Source: Sanguinoderma infundibulare (taxonomy: Eukaryota > Basidiomycota > Agaricomycetes > Polyporales > Polyporaceae). From it: DNA of 64,000 bases. The stretch lies in contig JAVLRN010000001.1 in NCBI GenBank assembly GCA_032821775.1, positions 62,001 to 126,000 of the forward strand, in the 5' to 3' direction. The notes beneath the pieces were generated by a model that saw only the letters and a program-made list of their open reading frames with translations, had not been told where the DNA came from and did not search any database. Positions 1-11,681 of this stretch are shown here, in pieces; position 1 is the stretch's first letter; every line of letters starts with the position of its first letter. A program made the position numbers and the translations under genes.

Positions 1-109
1 CGATGAGGAAAGTCTTGTCCCCGATCTCGGAGAATATGATCATGGCGAACGACCGCCAGAGGGCGTGAAAGGCACCCTCGTCGTTGGCGGATGCGACATC
101 TTGGGCCAT
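1..109 (-). CDS. GDT1: GDT1/TMEM165 (UPF0016) family cation transporter, 5' end only
   Basis: Reading leftwards from an ATG at 107-109, the 36 visible codons run MAQDVASANDEGAFHALW and then a hydrophobic stretch with FSEIGDKTFLI. The E-x-G-D-K-T motif in a transmembrane helix is the signature of the UPF0016/GDT1 family. Members move Ca2+/Mn2+ (with H+ exchange) into the Golgi and support glycosylation. The gene runs off the left edge, so the second copy of the motif and the rest of the helices cannot be checked. An upstream exon cannot be excluded, but the start fits a short cytosolic N-terminus before helix 1. Confidence 0.75.
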   Translation of the reverse strand, partial: MAQDVASANDEGAFHALWRSFAMIIFSEIGDKTFLI

Positions 110-1465
110 TCACAGTCTGTTTCCTTTAACTTCCCAACATGCATGAACACCTTTGGACACATACCTCGAGAACCCAGCGAATATTTAAATATCAATGCAA
201 GGCTAGAGAAAGGCTGAAGGGGGGAGAACAGGCCTGCGGACGAGGGGGACGTGGGGAACGACGAGGAGGTGACGTTGAACGGAGAATGGATGAGCCGCAG
301 CGATGCACAAGCGCCCAATGACGGTGCGCAGACTCACACGTGATCACAAGTGCGCAGCCAATCGCGGCTCGAGCTGTGCCGGTGAGCCCGCCCGGCGGAG
401 GATTCTTCTTTTGCTCCTCAGGCTTGTCCACCACCACCTGCGCTCTTGGAGGCAATGGGTAGGGTCGCTGTCTCAATGGGGCAGACAAGACCGACGTTCT
501 GAAGGCATAGGCTGACAGGATCATGCTTCCAAATAGGCTGCGTAAAAGGGCAGACGAGTGGAATATCGTGAGTACACGAAGCCTCTGACTATTCTAACTC
601 ACCTTGCACAGGGTAAGGCAGTGAAGGCGCTGGAAGTGCTCAAAAGATGATACCACAGACTTACCGAGGGGCCTCGTCCTTGGCCTGAAATCCATCGCAT
701 CCCATTGACCGAGTCCATCCTTATACGAAATCGCCCAAGGCCCCAAGCGAGGCGTGGCTCCGGACGTACGTCTTTCCCACCTGGCCCGCTCCTTCTCATG
801 CTTTCCTATCTTAGTCTGGACGTTTGCTCAACCATCCCGTCTACCTGTCCGTTTCGCTTTCCCCGTGCACGGCCCATGTCGTGGCTCTGAGGAACCGTCC
901 GATCTGTCTGAAATTTTCGCCAAGGGGTTGCCCAGCATGGCGGACTATCCATAGCTCAAGGATGCACTTAAGACCGCAACTGATAGTTCCTGGGACCGTT
1001 CCTTGCGGCGTGAGTACCACTGCAACGTGTCTATTTCTTGTTGCAAAGACCGTGTGCCCGGAAAGCTAAATTCCAGTGGTCGTGGTAGCCGTTGAGGTTA
1101 GATTCCCAGTGAAAATCGGTCATATGCTAAGAGCGAGGCTGCATGTCCTGTACGTTCTTCCGTCCGTTGTTTCACGAGTTCTAGCTCTCTGAATGGAGCT
1201 TTTTGTTGCTTTTAGATACGTTGATGTTGACGAGGAACGAACATGTACATGTTGTGCGTGTCCAAGGATTTTCGTCAACCCTTGTCCGTTCCAAGTTGCC
1301 CTACTGGTCTGTAGCTGGACATTTCCACGGCTGTGTCATCGTCCGTTACGCCCTTTTCCCTTCATGGTGCGCATAACTGTCCGGATCCTCTCCGATGCCT
1401 TCTTCCCCCCCTGTCGCGCCTCTTTCGCACGTTCTCTCCAGGAAGCCTCCGACGCGGTATCACCG
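110..1465. other. Intergenic, no supported gene
   Basis: Only short overlapping open frames on both strands, without family motifs or consistent splice-linked frames. The first few hundred bases are probably the promoter of the leftward GDT1-type gene. No repeat or RNA gene was recognised. Confidence 0.5.
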
Positions 1466-1735
1466 TTCAAAAGTTGATCGCCAATGCCTCATCGGAACGA
1501 ACGTAAGGCTCATCAAGGCTGTTCTCACTCCAAAAGTTCCCATCGCAGACGGTGAGCATTCATCTTTCCGAGGTCGACATACGCCTCGTGTTTCTGACTG
1601 GTTCGCTAGACATCTTCCCCGGGGTAATCTGGCGCGACTGGTCCGCGGGCGAGGCTATCAACGTTTCGATTTCAACGAACACGATGTTCGGCTCGCCCCT
1701 CGGCCAGATCAACTGCCATTCTCCGCCACAAGCAG
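1466..1735 (+). pseudogene. GH31 alpha-glucosidase C-terminal fragment, copy A
   Basis: Around 1473-1551 the frame reads VDRQCLIG then VLTPKVPIADG, matching the part of fungal GH31 alpha-glucosidases just after the catalytic barrel. A clean intron (1552-1609, GTGAGC donor, CTGAC branch-like site, TAG acceptor) follows. The frame then continues with DIFPGVIWRDW and SPLGQINCH, the proximal C-terminal beta-domain. After about 1735 the similarity stops. No upstream catalytic part exists and copy B follows directly, so this is an isolated fragment of a tandem duplication. Identity comes from family knowledge; function is lost. Confidence 0.6.
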
Positions 1736-1809
1736 TCCACGAATGCGATCGCGAAGACGCGCCCACGGGTACGGATTTTAGCAAAAATCGGAATTCCGTT
1801 GTCGCGATT

Positions 1810-1879
1810 GCATTGATCGGGAATCGAACCCCGGGCGCGCCAAAAGAAAGGAGGCAAATTACCACGACGCTATTAATGC
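1810..1879 (-). other. tRNA-like relic
   Basis: On the minus strand a 70-nt segment has a good B-box core (GGTTCGATTCC), an A-box-like stretch (TAGCGTCGTGG) and a 6-of-7 base-pair acceptor-like stem (GCATTAA with TCAATGC). The T stem pairs for only three base pairs and no proper anticodon arm forms. It is more likely a decayed tRNA or tRNA-derived element than a working gene. It lies between the two GH31 fragments. Confidence 0.25.
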
Positions 1880-1958
1880 TTCGTAGTGTTAGTTCATCCA
1901 ACACTATCTGCAGTATGTTGACCACTTGCCTCGGCTTTGCCAGCGTTGAAGCTGAAAG

Positions 1959-3207
1959 TTGATCATTCGGGCCCGCAGCCTTCCCAAGCCATGTGTCTCC
2001 GTGTTCGCTTGGAACGAGTTGGATGTCCGCAACATGCGGGGACCGACGGAAGAGAAGACGACCCATCTCGCGCTGCTCGACATCGACCTCGGGAAGCGGC
2101 AATTCATCATCAGCCGGTCGACGTTCCTGAGTTCGGACAAATGGACGTGGCTCTGACTTGGCGATAACATCAGCAAGTGATGACATATGTACCTCAGCAT
2201 CCAGGGCGTCCACCAGTTCCAACTATACCAGATTCCGTTCTTCGGCGGGTTCCAGGCGAACACGGACGAGGAGCTGTGCAACGCTCGGCGTTCTTCCGGA
2301 ACCACAACGTCCGGACATGCTTCCAGGAATGCTATCAGGGCCCGCTACAGGTGGCTTCCATGCTGGGTACAGTCCTACTCTCGGCCGCATCAGCGCGCCG
2401 TCCTGATCTAGTTTCCCATCTCCGTGTTCCGCGTCTCCGGTATTCAGTCCACGCTATTTGCCAATGCTTCTTCTCTGCACAGGACCCCGCCCATCCAGGC
2501 ACTGTCCTTTGAGTTCCCTGATGAGCGGGAGCTCTTTGAAGTCGATCTCCAGTACCTGATCAGCGGGGATCTGGTCGTTACGCCCGTGGTAACTCCAAAC
2601 GTCTCCACCGTCGGCGGGGAGCACTCACCGTCTGCGAGATCCTCGTATGCCGCGGCATGCGTTTCTGGTTGGTCCGGTAGGCATCTTCCCCGGACGAGGC
2701 CGCGTGACATGGCGCGACTGGTACACCCACGAGACTGTCAACGCTTCGATCTCGGCGAACACCACGCTCACGGCGTCGCTCGGGCAAATCAACGTCCACG
2801 TCCGCGACGGGGCTGCCATCCTCCTCCACGAGCGGCCGGCGTACACGATTGCGGAGACGCGTCAAGGCCCGTACTCGCTTCTCGTCGCACAGGCCGCGGA
2901 CGGGTACGCGTCCGGGACTGCCTACATCGACGACGGGGAGACGGTCCCACCCACGCCGAACACGACGCTGACGATCCGGTCGGGCAAGGGGTTCGTGACG
3001 GTCGAGTCGAGTGGAGACTTTAACATTGGTCAACGGCTCAACACGGTCACCGTCTTGGGTGCGGCGCAGACGGCACCGACGCAGGTCACGATCAACGGGC
3101 TGAACTCTCAGGCGAGCGCATGGCGGTTCGATGGCGGCGTCGAGAGATTGGTTTCGACAGGACTGGGCATGGATTTGAACGGGCCAATTACCATTTCCTG
3201 GAAGTGA
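1959..3207 (+). pseudogene. GH31 alpha-glucosidase, 5'-truncated and frameshifted, copy B
   Basis: Homology starts inside the catalytic domain (ELDVRN, FIISRSTF) and passes LGDNISK, the motif holding the GH31 acid/base Asp. It continues through IQGVHQFQLYQIPF, FFRNHNV, FEFPDERELF and VTPNVSTV, and ends in the beta-domain (IFPGRGRVTWRDW, HVRDGAAILLHERPAY). The nucleophile region is missing. Damage seen: in-frame stops around the LGDN motif (after KWTWL and after NISK), frame changes near 2280-2330, and a broken intron at 2617-2680 whose donor GT is GG (base 2618), although the acceptor remains. The last 186 codons are still open and may be transcribed, but no full hydrolase can be made. Such enzymes normally release glucose from alpha-glucans outside the cell. 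Confidence 0.8.
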
Positions 3208-3715
3208 GAGTGTTGCATGTGGAATGCGCTATTATGTAGAACATACTGAAATTATTGTTCATCGATGCCATCTGTGTGCAATTTTTAGTGAAGCAGTTGC
3301 ACTCGTCCGAGTCTGGCACAAAACCATGCCAGTGTGTCACTGGAATGTGATGAGGCTTGGGCAAAACTAAAATTCATGCAGGCTTTCGACCTCGCAAAGC
3401 GCGTAAGTGGGAATTGAACACCCAGGGAATCAATGGCAACGACCCCGGTTATCACCACCCCATCAACGCTGTACAACCTGGCCCTAAAGAGTTGAACATC
3501 ATCATCTTCGTAACGGTTTGGCATGCACCTGTCGCAATCTCACGCGCTCAGTTTGTTGGATTTTGCCACTACTCCAGTGCACGTTGGAGTTTACCACTAC
3601 TCCAGTGCTGGAGCAGTGGTTTATCATCAAATTACCGCACAGTTAGAACGAAATTTATGAGCTCTGAAACGCTGACATGCCATTTCAAACAGTAGCCTGC
3701 TGGCACTGGCGGTGT
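3208..3715. other. Intergenic between GH31 relic and F-box gene 1
   Basis: No gene supported. A short imperfect repeat of CCACTACTCCAGTG occurs twice near 3567-3610. Confidence 0.4.
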
Positions 3716-3724
3716 GTAGATTCG

Positions 3725-3754
3725 TTATCTCGACCGCGCGCTAATATGAGCGCC
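3725..3754 (+). promoter_or_regulatory. Shared F-box promoter element, copy 1
   Basis: TTATCTCGA followed by a G/C-rich inverted repeat around an A/T-rich core (CTAATATGAG) and then GCGCC, about 60-90 bp before the F-box 1 ATG. The same element precedes the other three F-box copies in this window, which is the evidence for function. Confidence 0.45.
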
Positions 3755-3815
3755 CCCGCAAAATCCATGCGCTGGCAAGTGCTGGACTTGCCTTTCGCCA
3801 CATCCTCCGCCCTGT

Positions 3816-5713
3816 ATGAACATGCCCAATCCGTACCTCATCGCCACTGCAGTGCAACAATTTGTGGATCAAATTACTGCCATCCTGCAACAAAGCGGCA
3901 CTCTCGTCATACAGTGAGTTCACTTCCTTTTTTGTTTTGTCACTTTGTTTGCTAAGTCTTAATGAATCCCAGGGATGAGCTTGTGAGCCCAACGAACGAT
4001 ATGATATCGTTTGTGTTCTAATATCCGTCTCTATACTAGCTCAACGAGATGGAACGCAAAACCCGAGTGGCCATTATGCAGCTTAGGAAATTTCGCAACG
4101 ATTCATCATTCCTTCCCATGAATCGTCTCCCTCCAGAGCTCCTTTCCCTCGTATTCAGTCATCTTAGGGCTCCACCTCATCCATCATATTCCAGGTTTTT
4201 GAGAGTCTCGAGGTTCGACGACTACAGGCCTCTTGTCACCGCAATGCTAGTATGCCACAAGTGGCACGAGATCGCCTCTCAGACTCCTTCCCTATGGACA
4301 GATATCGACTTCGCATCTCAAGGCGGCCTCGCACCTGTTCTTCTAAACCGATCTTCAAACGCCCCGGTTTATTTCCGCGGAAGACTCGCAGAGAAGGAAG
4401 ACACCCTCCATCATGTCGTCGAGAGTCACGCGAAGCGTCTCCGATGCTTGGATCTCTGGGCGTCCCCGGAGCCCTACTCTGTGTCTGTGATGCAGTCTCT
4501 GCTTGCCCTCGACATGCCTTCCCTCCGCCAACTCTCGTTTACCTGTGAGTGGTCAGGCGATTACGTTTTGCGGCCGTTCTCCGGTGCCCATGGATGCTTG
4601 CCGAACCTCAAGGCACTGCTCTTGCAGAGGTGCCTATGGGTCCCTACGAACCCCCTGCCTCATCTCACCCACATCCTCCTCAGCGAACTTCCGTCCAACT
4701 TCGCTGTGTCTAGCATCCTCGACCTCTTGAAGAGCGCCCCCGCTGTCGAAGTGTTGGAAATGTCCCAGTGTTACCACCTCATCGCCTCCCGCAACCCGGT
4801 TCCTGCCGTGATTCTTCCTCATCTACGAACCGTGGGCATATGGGCCTCGAGCACGGCTGCAGTACATCGCCTTATGGCTTCATTGGACGTTCCCAGCCTT
4901 ACCCACCTCGACCTTGAATTGATCCATCCACCCGCCCGCACGCTGTTTTCCACCCCGCTGCTTCCCGCCTCCCTCACTGCGCGCACGATGAATCGCTTCG
5001 CGCTCGACTTAACGAGTGGATTCGCGAGCTTCCGCACCCTGTTCCATGGAAAAGATGCCGCGCTGTCGCTGTCCCTCAACCTATTCGGCTTACCGAGTTC
5101 GGACCGGTCAACATGGGTGTTCACAGAGCTCCCGGCGATGCTCGCGCTGTCCAGCATCCAGGAGTTTCATTTTCACAGCAACTATTGGAACACCACAAAA
5201 CGCCTCCTTCCCCACCTCGCGGCCCGCATGCCCATGGTCTCAACGGTCTTCATCAGGCACGATGTGATCCATGGGGACAAGGACGAAGACAAGGACAAAG
5301 GGCGAAACGCCCTGGTGGACATTCCGGACATTGGAGAGACGATTGCCGGCCTCCTCCAGGCCGACGACCCCGTGCTCTTCCCGAACCTCGCTCGCCTCGA
5401 CATCGCAGTCGACGACGTCTACGAGGAGTTCTGCAAGGAGCTCGTGCCCGCTCTGAAGCAGCGCGATAAGGACGGCAGGCGGTTGGGGAAGTTGCGGATT
5501 TTCGCAGAGGAGAGAGAGTGTGGCTGGCGGCCTGAATCGATGAAGGAGCAGGCTCCGAAATTCAAGGAGACGGGTATCTACGACCACGTCGACAATGCAA
5601 CGATCCTCGGAAAGCATGACGGGGACATCGACGATGACGACGACGACAAGCTGCGATGGGGCGTATGGAAGGATTCCGTCGGACGAGCGCAGCACGATTA
5701 TTGGCAAGAGTGA
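3816..5713 (+). CDS. F-box protein, paralogue 1
   Basis: Three exons: 3816-3913, a 10-nt microexon 3973-3982 (GGATGAGCTT) and 4040-5713, joining in frame to 593 aa. The start is the first ATG of exon 1 (MNMPNPYLIA), conserved in paralogue 2. An N-terminal helix with VQQFVDQITAIL leads to an F-box (NRLPPELLSLVFSHL, later VCHKWHEIA and PSLWTDIDF) and then about 400 residues of irregular leucine-rich repeats. It ends in a Glu/Asp-rich tail. F-box proteins bring substrates to SCF ubiquitin ligases through Skp1; the substrate here is unknown. It is tandem with paralogue 2 (7485-9372), and the C-terminal 120 residues are nearly identical in the two. Confidence 0.85.
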
Positions 5714-6293
5714 CGGCGAGTGAGATCATTCAGAGACCAGGCTACGATGTGTCTCATGCCTATCGTACGTCTTTCGGCCTTATCGTTGCTGTTCCAACAT
5801 CCTGATAACTTGAACGTGACCATATGCGATATTCGCGGTTACGTTTGCAGCGTTGAACGTGACCTAAACAGTTGGTTCAATGTTCGCGAGAGTCGCGTAA
5901 ACGGTAAATATACACGCATCGCTCTTCGTCGACAATACCTTCCAGGCGACCCATGCACGGTAGAGGCCTCTCCCTCATACGGCATCACCCGTAGAGACTG
6001 TCCGGCATGCCCTCAGAGACCACGGGCCAGAACGAGCCCAAGATGGCCCACGACGCCGGCGACCTACGCCTGTTTGTACGCGCCGCGCTAGAAGTGAACA
6101 ACGATGCAGAGATGATCCGCGTACTCTGGACAGGCTCTCGTCTGTATGCCGAGGCGGTCAAGATGCGGGAGCATGCGCTCGGCAAGGAGGTCTATCCTGA
6201 GAGTCTCGTGGAGGAGGCCGTTCTCGTCTCCACGCTGCGATGATGTCAGCGCGCCTAGGATCACTCAGGCTGACCCGTCTGGACTAACGCGAC

Positions 6294-7167
6294 TTGCGAT
6301 TGTTCACGATTACAACAGAAGGAGCGCGGAGTACGTTCCGGGTAGGCTTCGTACCACATTCGAGTTTCGCTACTCCTTATAATCCGCTCGAGGCGGTAAC
6401 ACTTGGTGCGTCACATCTCGGAGCATATATCCCCCGTGACAACATCGTTTTACCCTTTCTCGTGTTGCTAGCACTAGGGATTGTCGCTTCGTGCGGAATC
6501 GACGCACCCACTGGCGACCACTCCCCAGGATTTATAGGCAATTGGCCAGGCACGGCCGGTATCGGCGTCTCCCTCTTCTCGAATCTGCTCGCGACCTCCG
6601 TCGTGGGCATAAAAACATGGTGAGCTCAGAGCTGGCTGTCAGCGTACGTATCTCGGGCTTATGAGTGGCACCAGGGAGCACCCACGATTCTTGCGCGAGC
6701 ATCTTGGAGGGATGAGTAAAACGCAGGTCCTGGCACTACTGGTCGAATCCGGTATGGGATACTACGCCATTTGGGTACGCAGTAATGGGACACCTGTCGT
6801 AACGTGTTCAAAACTAATCCCATGGATTCGTGCAGATGCTGATACTCGCATGCCATCCATCTGGCCATATATGTCGCGCCAGCCACTGGTGCTCGACTTC
6901 AGGGCTCGTTTTGGCGGGTCATTTTCTATGTGCATGAAGCCACCCTTGTTCCACTCGTTGTGAGGTTTGATATACATTGCACGTAATACACCGTGCACTG
7001 ACCTTTTACTGATCAGGCGATCTGCCCTATGGTCATTATTGTTCTCGTCGCGCTCAACAAGTCCCCACTCGAACACGGGCTCTCGCTATGCAGCATACCT
7101 AATGGTATTACTACGTCCTCGGTTGGATTTGTGCCTCGGAATCAATCTTGCGGAGAAGATTCTTTGA
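6294..7167 (+). pseudogene. Truncated basidiomycete 7-TM membrane protein
   Basis: The frame has a hydrophobic helix (VLPFLVLLALGIVA), then NLLATSVVGIKTW. An intron (about 6620-6688) leads to REHLG and TQVLALLVESGMGYYAIW, a second intron (about 6775-6839) follows, and a last piece reads PMVIIVLVALNKS. This order is typical of an expanded family of basidiomycete seven-helix proteins of unknown role. The first helices are missing and a stop follows the second intron, so it is probably a relic. Exon limits are approximate. It separates the two F-box copies. Confidence 0.45.
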
Positions 7168-7385
7168 CTTAGATGAGATGAAGTGTATGTACCAGAAAGG
7201 GTTTTGGCCGACCATCGCGCAAACCTGCCTGCGACTATCCCAGCACTTAATGTTTGAGCACCTGTAATGGATGACTTGGATATCATTGTGTCGCCGTCTC
7301 TGCGGTGATCTCGCGGAGCCAATTTTATGAGCTTGCGTGCTGCGAGCACTGCGCCGTCGCAGGCCGGCGGCGAGTACTAGATTCG

Positions 7386-7415
7386 TTATCTCGATCGGGC
7401 GCCACTATAAGCGCC
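7386..7415 (+). promoter_or_regulatory. Shared F-box promoter element, copy 2
   Basis: TTATCTCGAT, then GGGCGCC, a TATA-like core (ACTATAA) and GCGCC, about 70-100 bp before the ATG of F-box 2. The core can form a GGCGC/GCGCC hairpin. Confidence 0.5.
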
Positions 7416-7484
7416 GGTGGAAAAATTGCTGCGCTGGCCCGCGAGGCTTCGCTTGTTCTCATCCCACAACCTCGTCCGCCCTGT

Positions 7485-9372
7485 ATGAACATGACTAATC
7501 CGTACCTTATCGCTGCCACGGTGCAACAATTCATAGATCAGACGACTGCCATCCTAAAACAAAGCGGCACTGTTGTCATACAGTGAGTTCACATCCCTGT
7601 TTCTCCGAACTCGTCGCCGTACGTAATCACAAACTATGGACGGCTCTAGTGATGAACTCGTGCGTCGAAGTAATATTGATGAATTGTGTTGGATGCTGAT
7701 ATATTCGTCTTTATAGCTCGACGAGCTGGAACGCAAAACTCGACTCGGCATTATGCAGCTCAGGAAGTGTCGGAACGATTCACCGATCCTTCCCATAAAC
7801 CGGCTTCCTCCAGAACTCCTTTCCGTCATCTTCGGCTACCTTAGGACCCCGCCCACTGCATCACATTCGAGGTCTTTTGGAGCCTCGAGGTTCGACTGCT
7901 ACAAGTCTCTCGTCACCGCGATGCTAGTATGCCATAAGTGGCACAGCGTTGCCTCTGGGACTCCCTCCCTATGGACCGACATCGACTTCGAATTTCAAGG
8001 CCGCCTCGCGACTGTTCTCCTGAACCGATCTTCCAGCGCCCCCATTCGTTTGCGTGGAAGGCTTGCAGACAAGGAAGACACGCTCCACCTGATCGTCGAG
8101 ACGCATGCGAAGCGTCTTCGGTGGTTGGACCTCTGGGCGTCCTCGAAGCCCTACCCGGGGTCCGTGATGCAGTCCCTACTCACCGTGGAGATGCCTTCCC
8201 TTCGCCAACTATCGCTTGCTCGGGGGTACTCGGGTCTCCCACCAGCGGCTTCTTCGTTGTTCTCCGGTGTACACGGATGCTTTCCGACTCTCAGAGCGCT
8301 GCTATTGGAGAGCTTCCTATGGGTCCCCACGAAGCCCCTGCCTCATCTCACCCACATCCTCCTCAGCCGACTTGAATCCAACATCTCCGTGTCTAGTATC
8401 CTCGACCTCTTGCGAAGCACCCCCGCTGTCGAAGTGTTGGAAATGTCCCTGTGTTACGACCTCATCGCCTCCCGCAACCCGGTCCCCGCTGTGACTCTTC
8501 CTCATCTACAAAGCGTGCGCATCTGGGGCTCGAGCACTGCTGCGGTACATCAGCTTATGTCTTCATTGGACGTTCCCGGCCTTACCTACCTTGCGCTCGA
8601 ATCGATCCATCCCTCCGCCAGCGCGTTCTTGTCCACCCCGCTGCTTCCCGCCTCCCTCACTGCGCGTGCGATGACTCGCCTCGCAGTCGACTCGATGGAC
8701 CGGTTTGTGTACTTCCGCACCCTGTTCCATGGAAACGACGCCACCCTGTCCCTATATCTCAGCACACGCGCCGCTTCGCGCTCCGACTGGTCAACGTGGG
8801 CGTTCACCGAGTTCCCTGCGATGCTCGCGCTGTCCAGCATCGAGGAGTTTCACTTTCAGATCACCGAGCGGAAGGCCTCCCATGACTTCCTTGCTCACCT
8901 TGCTCGCTATATGCCCATGGTCTCGACGCTCTTCGTCAGATACGTTGTAGGGCGCGAGGACGACGGCATCCCGGGTAGCCTGATGGACCTTGCGGGGAAG
9001 ATTTCCGGCCTCCTGGGGACAGATAACCCCGTGCTCTTCCCGAACCTCGCTCACCTCCACATCGCAGTCGACGACGTCTACGAGGAGTTCTGCGAGGAGC
9101 TCGTGCCCGCTCTGAAGCAGCGGGACAGGGACGGCCGGCGGTTGCGGAAGTTGCGGATTTTTGTGGAGCACAGAGAGTGTGGCTGGCGGCCGGAATGGAT
9201 GGAGGAGCAGGCTCCGAAATTCAAGGAGACGGGTATCTACGACCACGTCGACGATGTAACGATCCTCGGAAAGGATGACGGGGACATCGACGACCACGAT
9301 GACGACGAGCTGCAGTGGGGTGTGTGGAAGGATTGCGTAGGGCCGGCGCAGCATGACTATTGGCAACGGTGA
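7485..9372 (+). CDS. F-box protein, paralogue 2
   Basis: Exons 7485-7582, 7650-7659 (10-nt microexon TGATGAACTC) and 7717-9372 join in frame to 587 aa. The exon phases match paralogue 1 exactly. The N-terminal helix (YLIAATVQQFIDQTTAIL) precedes the F-box (NRLPPELLSVIFGYL, MLVCHKWHSVA, SLWTDIDFEF) and the leucine-rich repeats. An acidic tail follows HDDDELQWGVWKD. Likely role: substrate receptor of an SCF-type ubiquitin ligase. No frame damage is seen. It is a tandem duplicate of 3816-5713; divergence is greatest in the middle repeats, as expected for a recognition surface. Confidence 0.85.
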
Positions 9373-9968
9373 CGGCGAGCGAGGCGACACAGAGACAAGG
9401 CTACAACGTGTCTCGTGCCTATCGGTACGTCTTTCAGTCTTATCCTCGTGATTCCAAGATGCTCATAACTCGAGCGTGACAATCTGCGATTTTCGCGGTC
9501 ACTTTTGCAGCGTTAAACGCGGCCCAGACCAATGATTCAATGTTCGCGCCCCCGATTCAGGGAGGTCAGTTGTGTACGCGCAATTTGAGGCGAATGAAGA
9601 AATGGATCGCAATCAGACAGACAGAGGTGATAACCATCCGAAGTGACTGCTTGTCCTGCGGCACGAGACCGTTTCCGACCGTAGCCGCGGTGTGCGACAG
9701 AACGCTCGCTGGAAGTAGGGGAAACGAGCGCCGATGCCAGTACGCGTACACTGACAGCTTGAACCGTATCCGATAGTACTGTACTTCCCTTCCTTCTTTC
9801 CGACCGCAGCCGCGGTCCACTGGGCGCTCAAAACGTGCGATTGGGCGCCAAGTCTGCATCGATGTCGATTACTAATTTGCCGGACGCCAGCGTCATCACA
9901 GCGGCTCAGTGCACGAGGAGTTGAACTTGGACTCGAACTTTCTGCTACCACGTCTTCTTGACTCTCCC

Positions 9969-11108
9969 ATGTCTGGCCGGAAACTTGGACCTGACGGTCA
10001 ATCTAACGAGCCAGAATGGGACGATATTTCCTCTAGTGCAACGTCACGCTTACTCCAGAGTCGGCAAGGGAACTCCGACGGTATATCCAAGGCTGATGAC
10101 GAGCTTTCAAAACACTCTGTCGAGTTAGAGGGTCCCTGGAACCTCGACGTAAAAACACATTTCCACATTTGTACACAGACGTTCTCTGATACGTTCACAG
10201 TTGAAGCCCTTCTGGCCGGTTTCCCTGTGGGGCCTCGCATTCCTCGTCCACACGCGGCTCCGCAGGCTCTCTCCCCGCCGCCTTCGTACGCTCACGCCCC
10301 TGAAGCTCCCTGAGATCTATGGACTATGTGCGCTTGGGCATCTCGCAAACATAGAGGCCATTCGCTTGCGCGAGAAGGCGATCCGAAATGACAGCTTGCG
10401 CTACGTAATCGTGGTTTCGTTTGCGATGCGGGACAGGTTTCAAGAGAAGTTGCCTCAAGGTCCCCAGAAATATGATCTCTCCCTACGTTGGTGCTTTTAT
10501 ATATGACTTCTCGGACCTGTCGCACTTTTCTAACGTGTTACGTGCAGCAAATGTCCCGCGGAACAATGGAGGCGACCTCCCATTCCCTGACCATGTCTTG
10601 TGGCGCTTGCGAGGTTCATGGTCTGACACTCCAACGCGTGGCTTCGTTGGTCTATTTATTGCAAGGCAAGCTGCGCTATGTCACCTGAGCGACCACGATG
10701 CAGCCGTCCTCGTCACCGTCGTCGCCGAACGAATGAAGACCCGTAACTTCTACGATGTACGCTTCACACCACTCTCTAAATTTCATGTCCTGATTGTGTG
10801 CCCAACCATAGCCTGAATGCGTTGCATTCACTGTCTTCACCAAAAAGACCCTCTTGGATCTTTTTTTCTGCACGGCTATGGGGATCATGTATCGCGACGG
10901 CAAGAAGGATTGGTTCACCATGCTGCTCAGGACGAACATGAACGGTATCCAACGTGTTTACCTCTACTTCCTCGCGTATGCGCTTTCGGGAGGATTGTAT
11001 CGACATTACACGTCACTATTGAGCCTGGAAGAGCCGGAGAAGGCGGTGATGGTGATCAAGAAATCTTTCGAGGATGTCAAAGCCCGCGCCAAACCCTCGG
11101 GCCCTTGA
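9969..11108 (+). CDS. WPV/LPE-family putative membrane protein 1
   Basis: Unrecognised family. Exon 1 (9969-10148) gives an acidic, hydrophilic N-terminus (MSGRKLGPDG). Exon 2 starts at 10201 with LKPFWPVSLWGLAFLV, a hydrophobic segment, then RRLRTLTPLKLPEIYG. Further exons carry PDHVLWRLRGSW and end with a hydrophobic NGIQRVYLYFLAYALSGGLY before the stop at 11108. Exact splice sites in the middle (about 10470-10820) are uncertain. The shared marks with its neighbours are WP-x-(P/S)(V/L), LTPLKLPE and a late N-x-(I/V)QR motif. Probably membrane-associated with two to four hydrophobic segments; role unknown. It heads a three-gene tandem array on the plus strand. Confidence 0.6.
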
Positions 11109-11681
11109 GTAGTAGCAGTCAGTTCTATGGTCTCCAAACGTACGTCAGTGAGCCAGATTCCAATTATTTGGAGATCGTTACTGGTCTGGAGCACTGACAT
11201 ATCTCGACTTAGGCTTAGCTATATGTCCTGTTGTCGTGTGTTCGCTTTCCGAGTGCTTGATCTACGCTAGCTTTGTCGACAACCCCTCCGCTCCTCGATT
11301 GCACTCCCCTGCATGTAACTGTTCTCGCACGTCTTAATTCGCAAGCCCACCGCTCCCCATGAATATTCTTCATATCGCCCAAGCTCCCGTGCTGTGCCCC
11401 CCGTTACAAAAACCCACCCGCCGCATACATATATGGCCACGCATATGCCCAGCTGGGCTGCTGTTTGACAGCTTCTTCGCTTCCAGACACGTGTCCGTAC
11501 AAGCTCCGAAGCCGTGCCGACCACGAACGTCAGCTACGTATCCTCGCTGCCGCCACGGCGGCCCTTGGCTATAGCCCCACGAGTCAACGATGTTCGCCCC
11601 GCGCGCTCCTCCCAGTGTCTCGCCTGTCCCCCGACCCATCCGAAGTAGTCCTAGTCACTATTTCGACTGCTCAGCCAAATT

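Noticed and set aside
2444..3033. Minus-strand frames opposite the GH31 relic
   Set aside because: Arg/Pro-rich shadow translation of a GC-rich coding strand.
3402..3424. B-box-like sequence on the minus strand (TGTTCAATTCCCA)
   Set aside because: Box has an inserted base and no A box or acceptor stem is found at the right distance.
5240..5707. Long minus-strand open frames opposite the F-box genes (also 8791-9390)
   Set aside because: Mirror frames of acidic, GAC/GAG-rich coding sequence; no motifs, and the plus strand has clear family homology.
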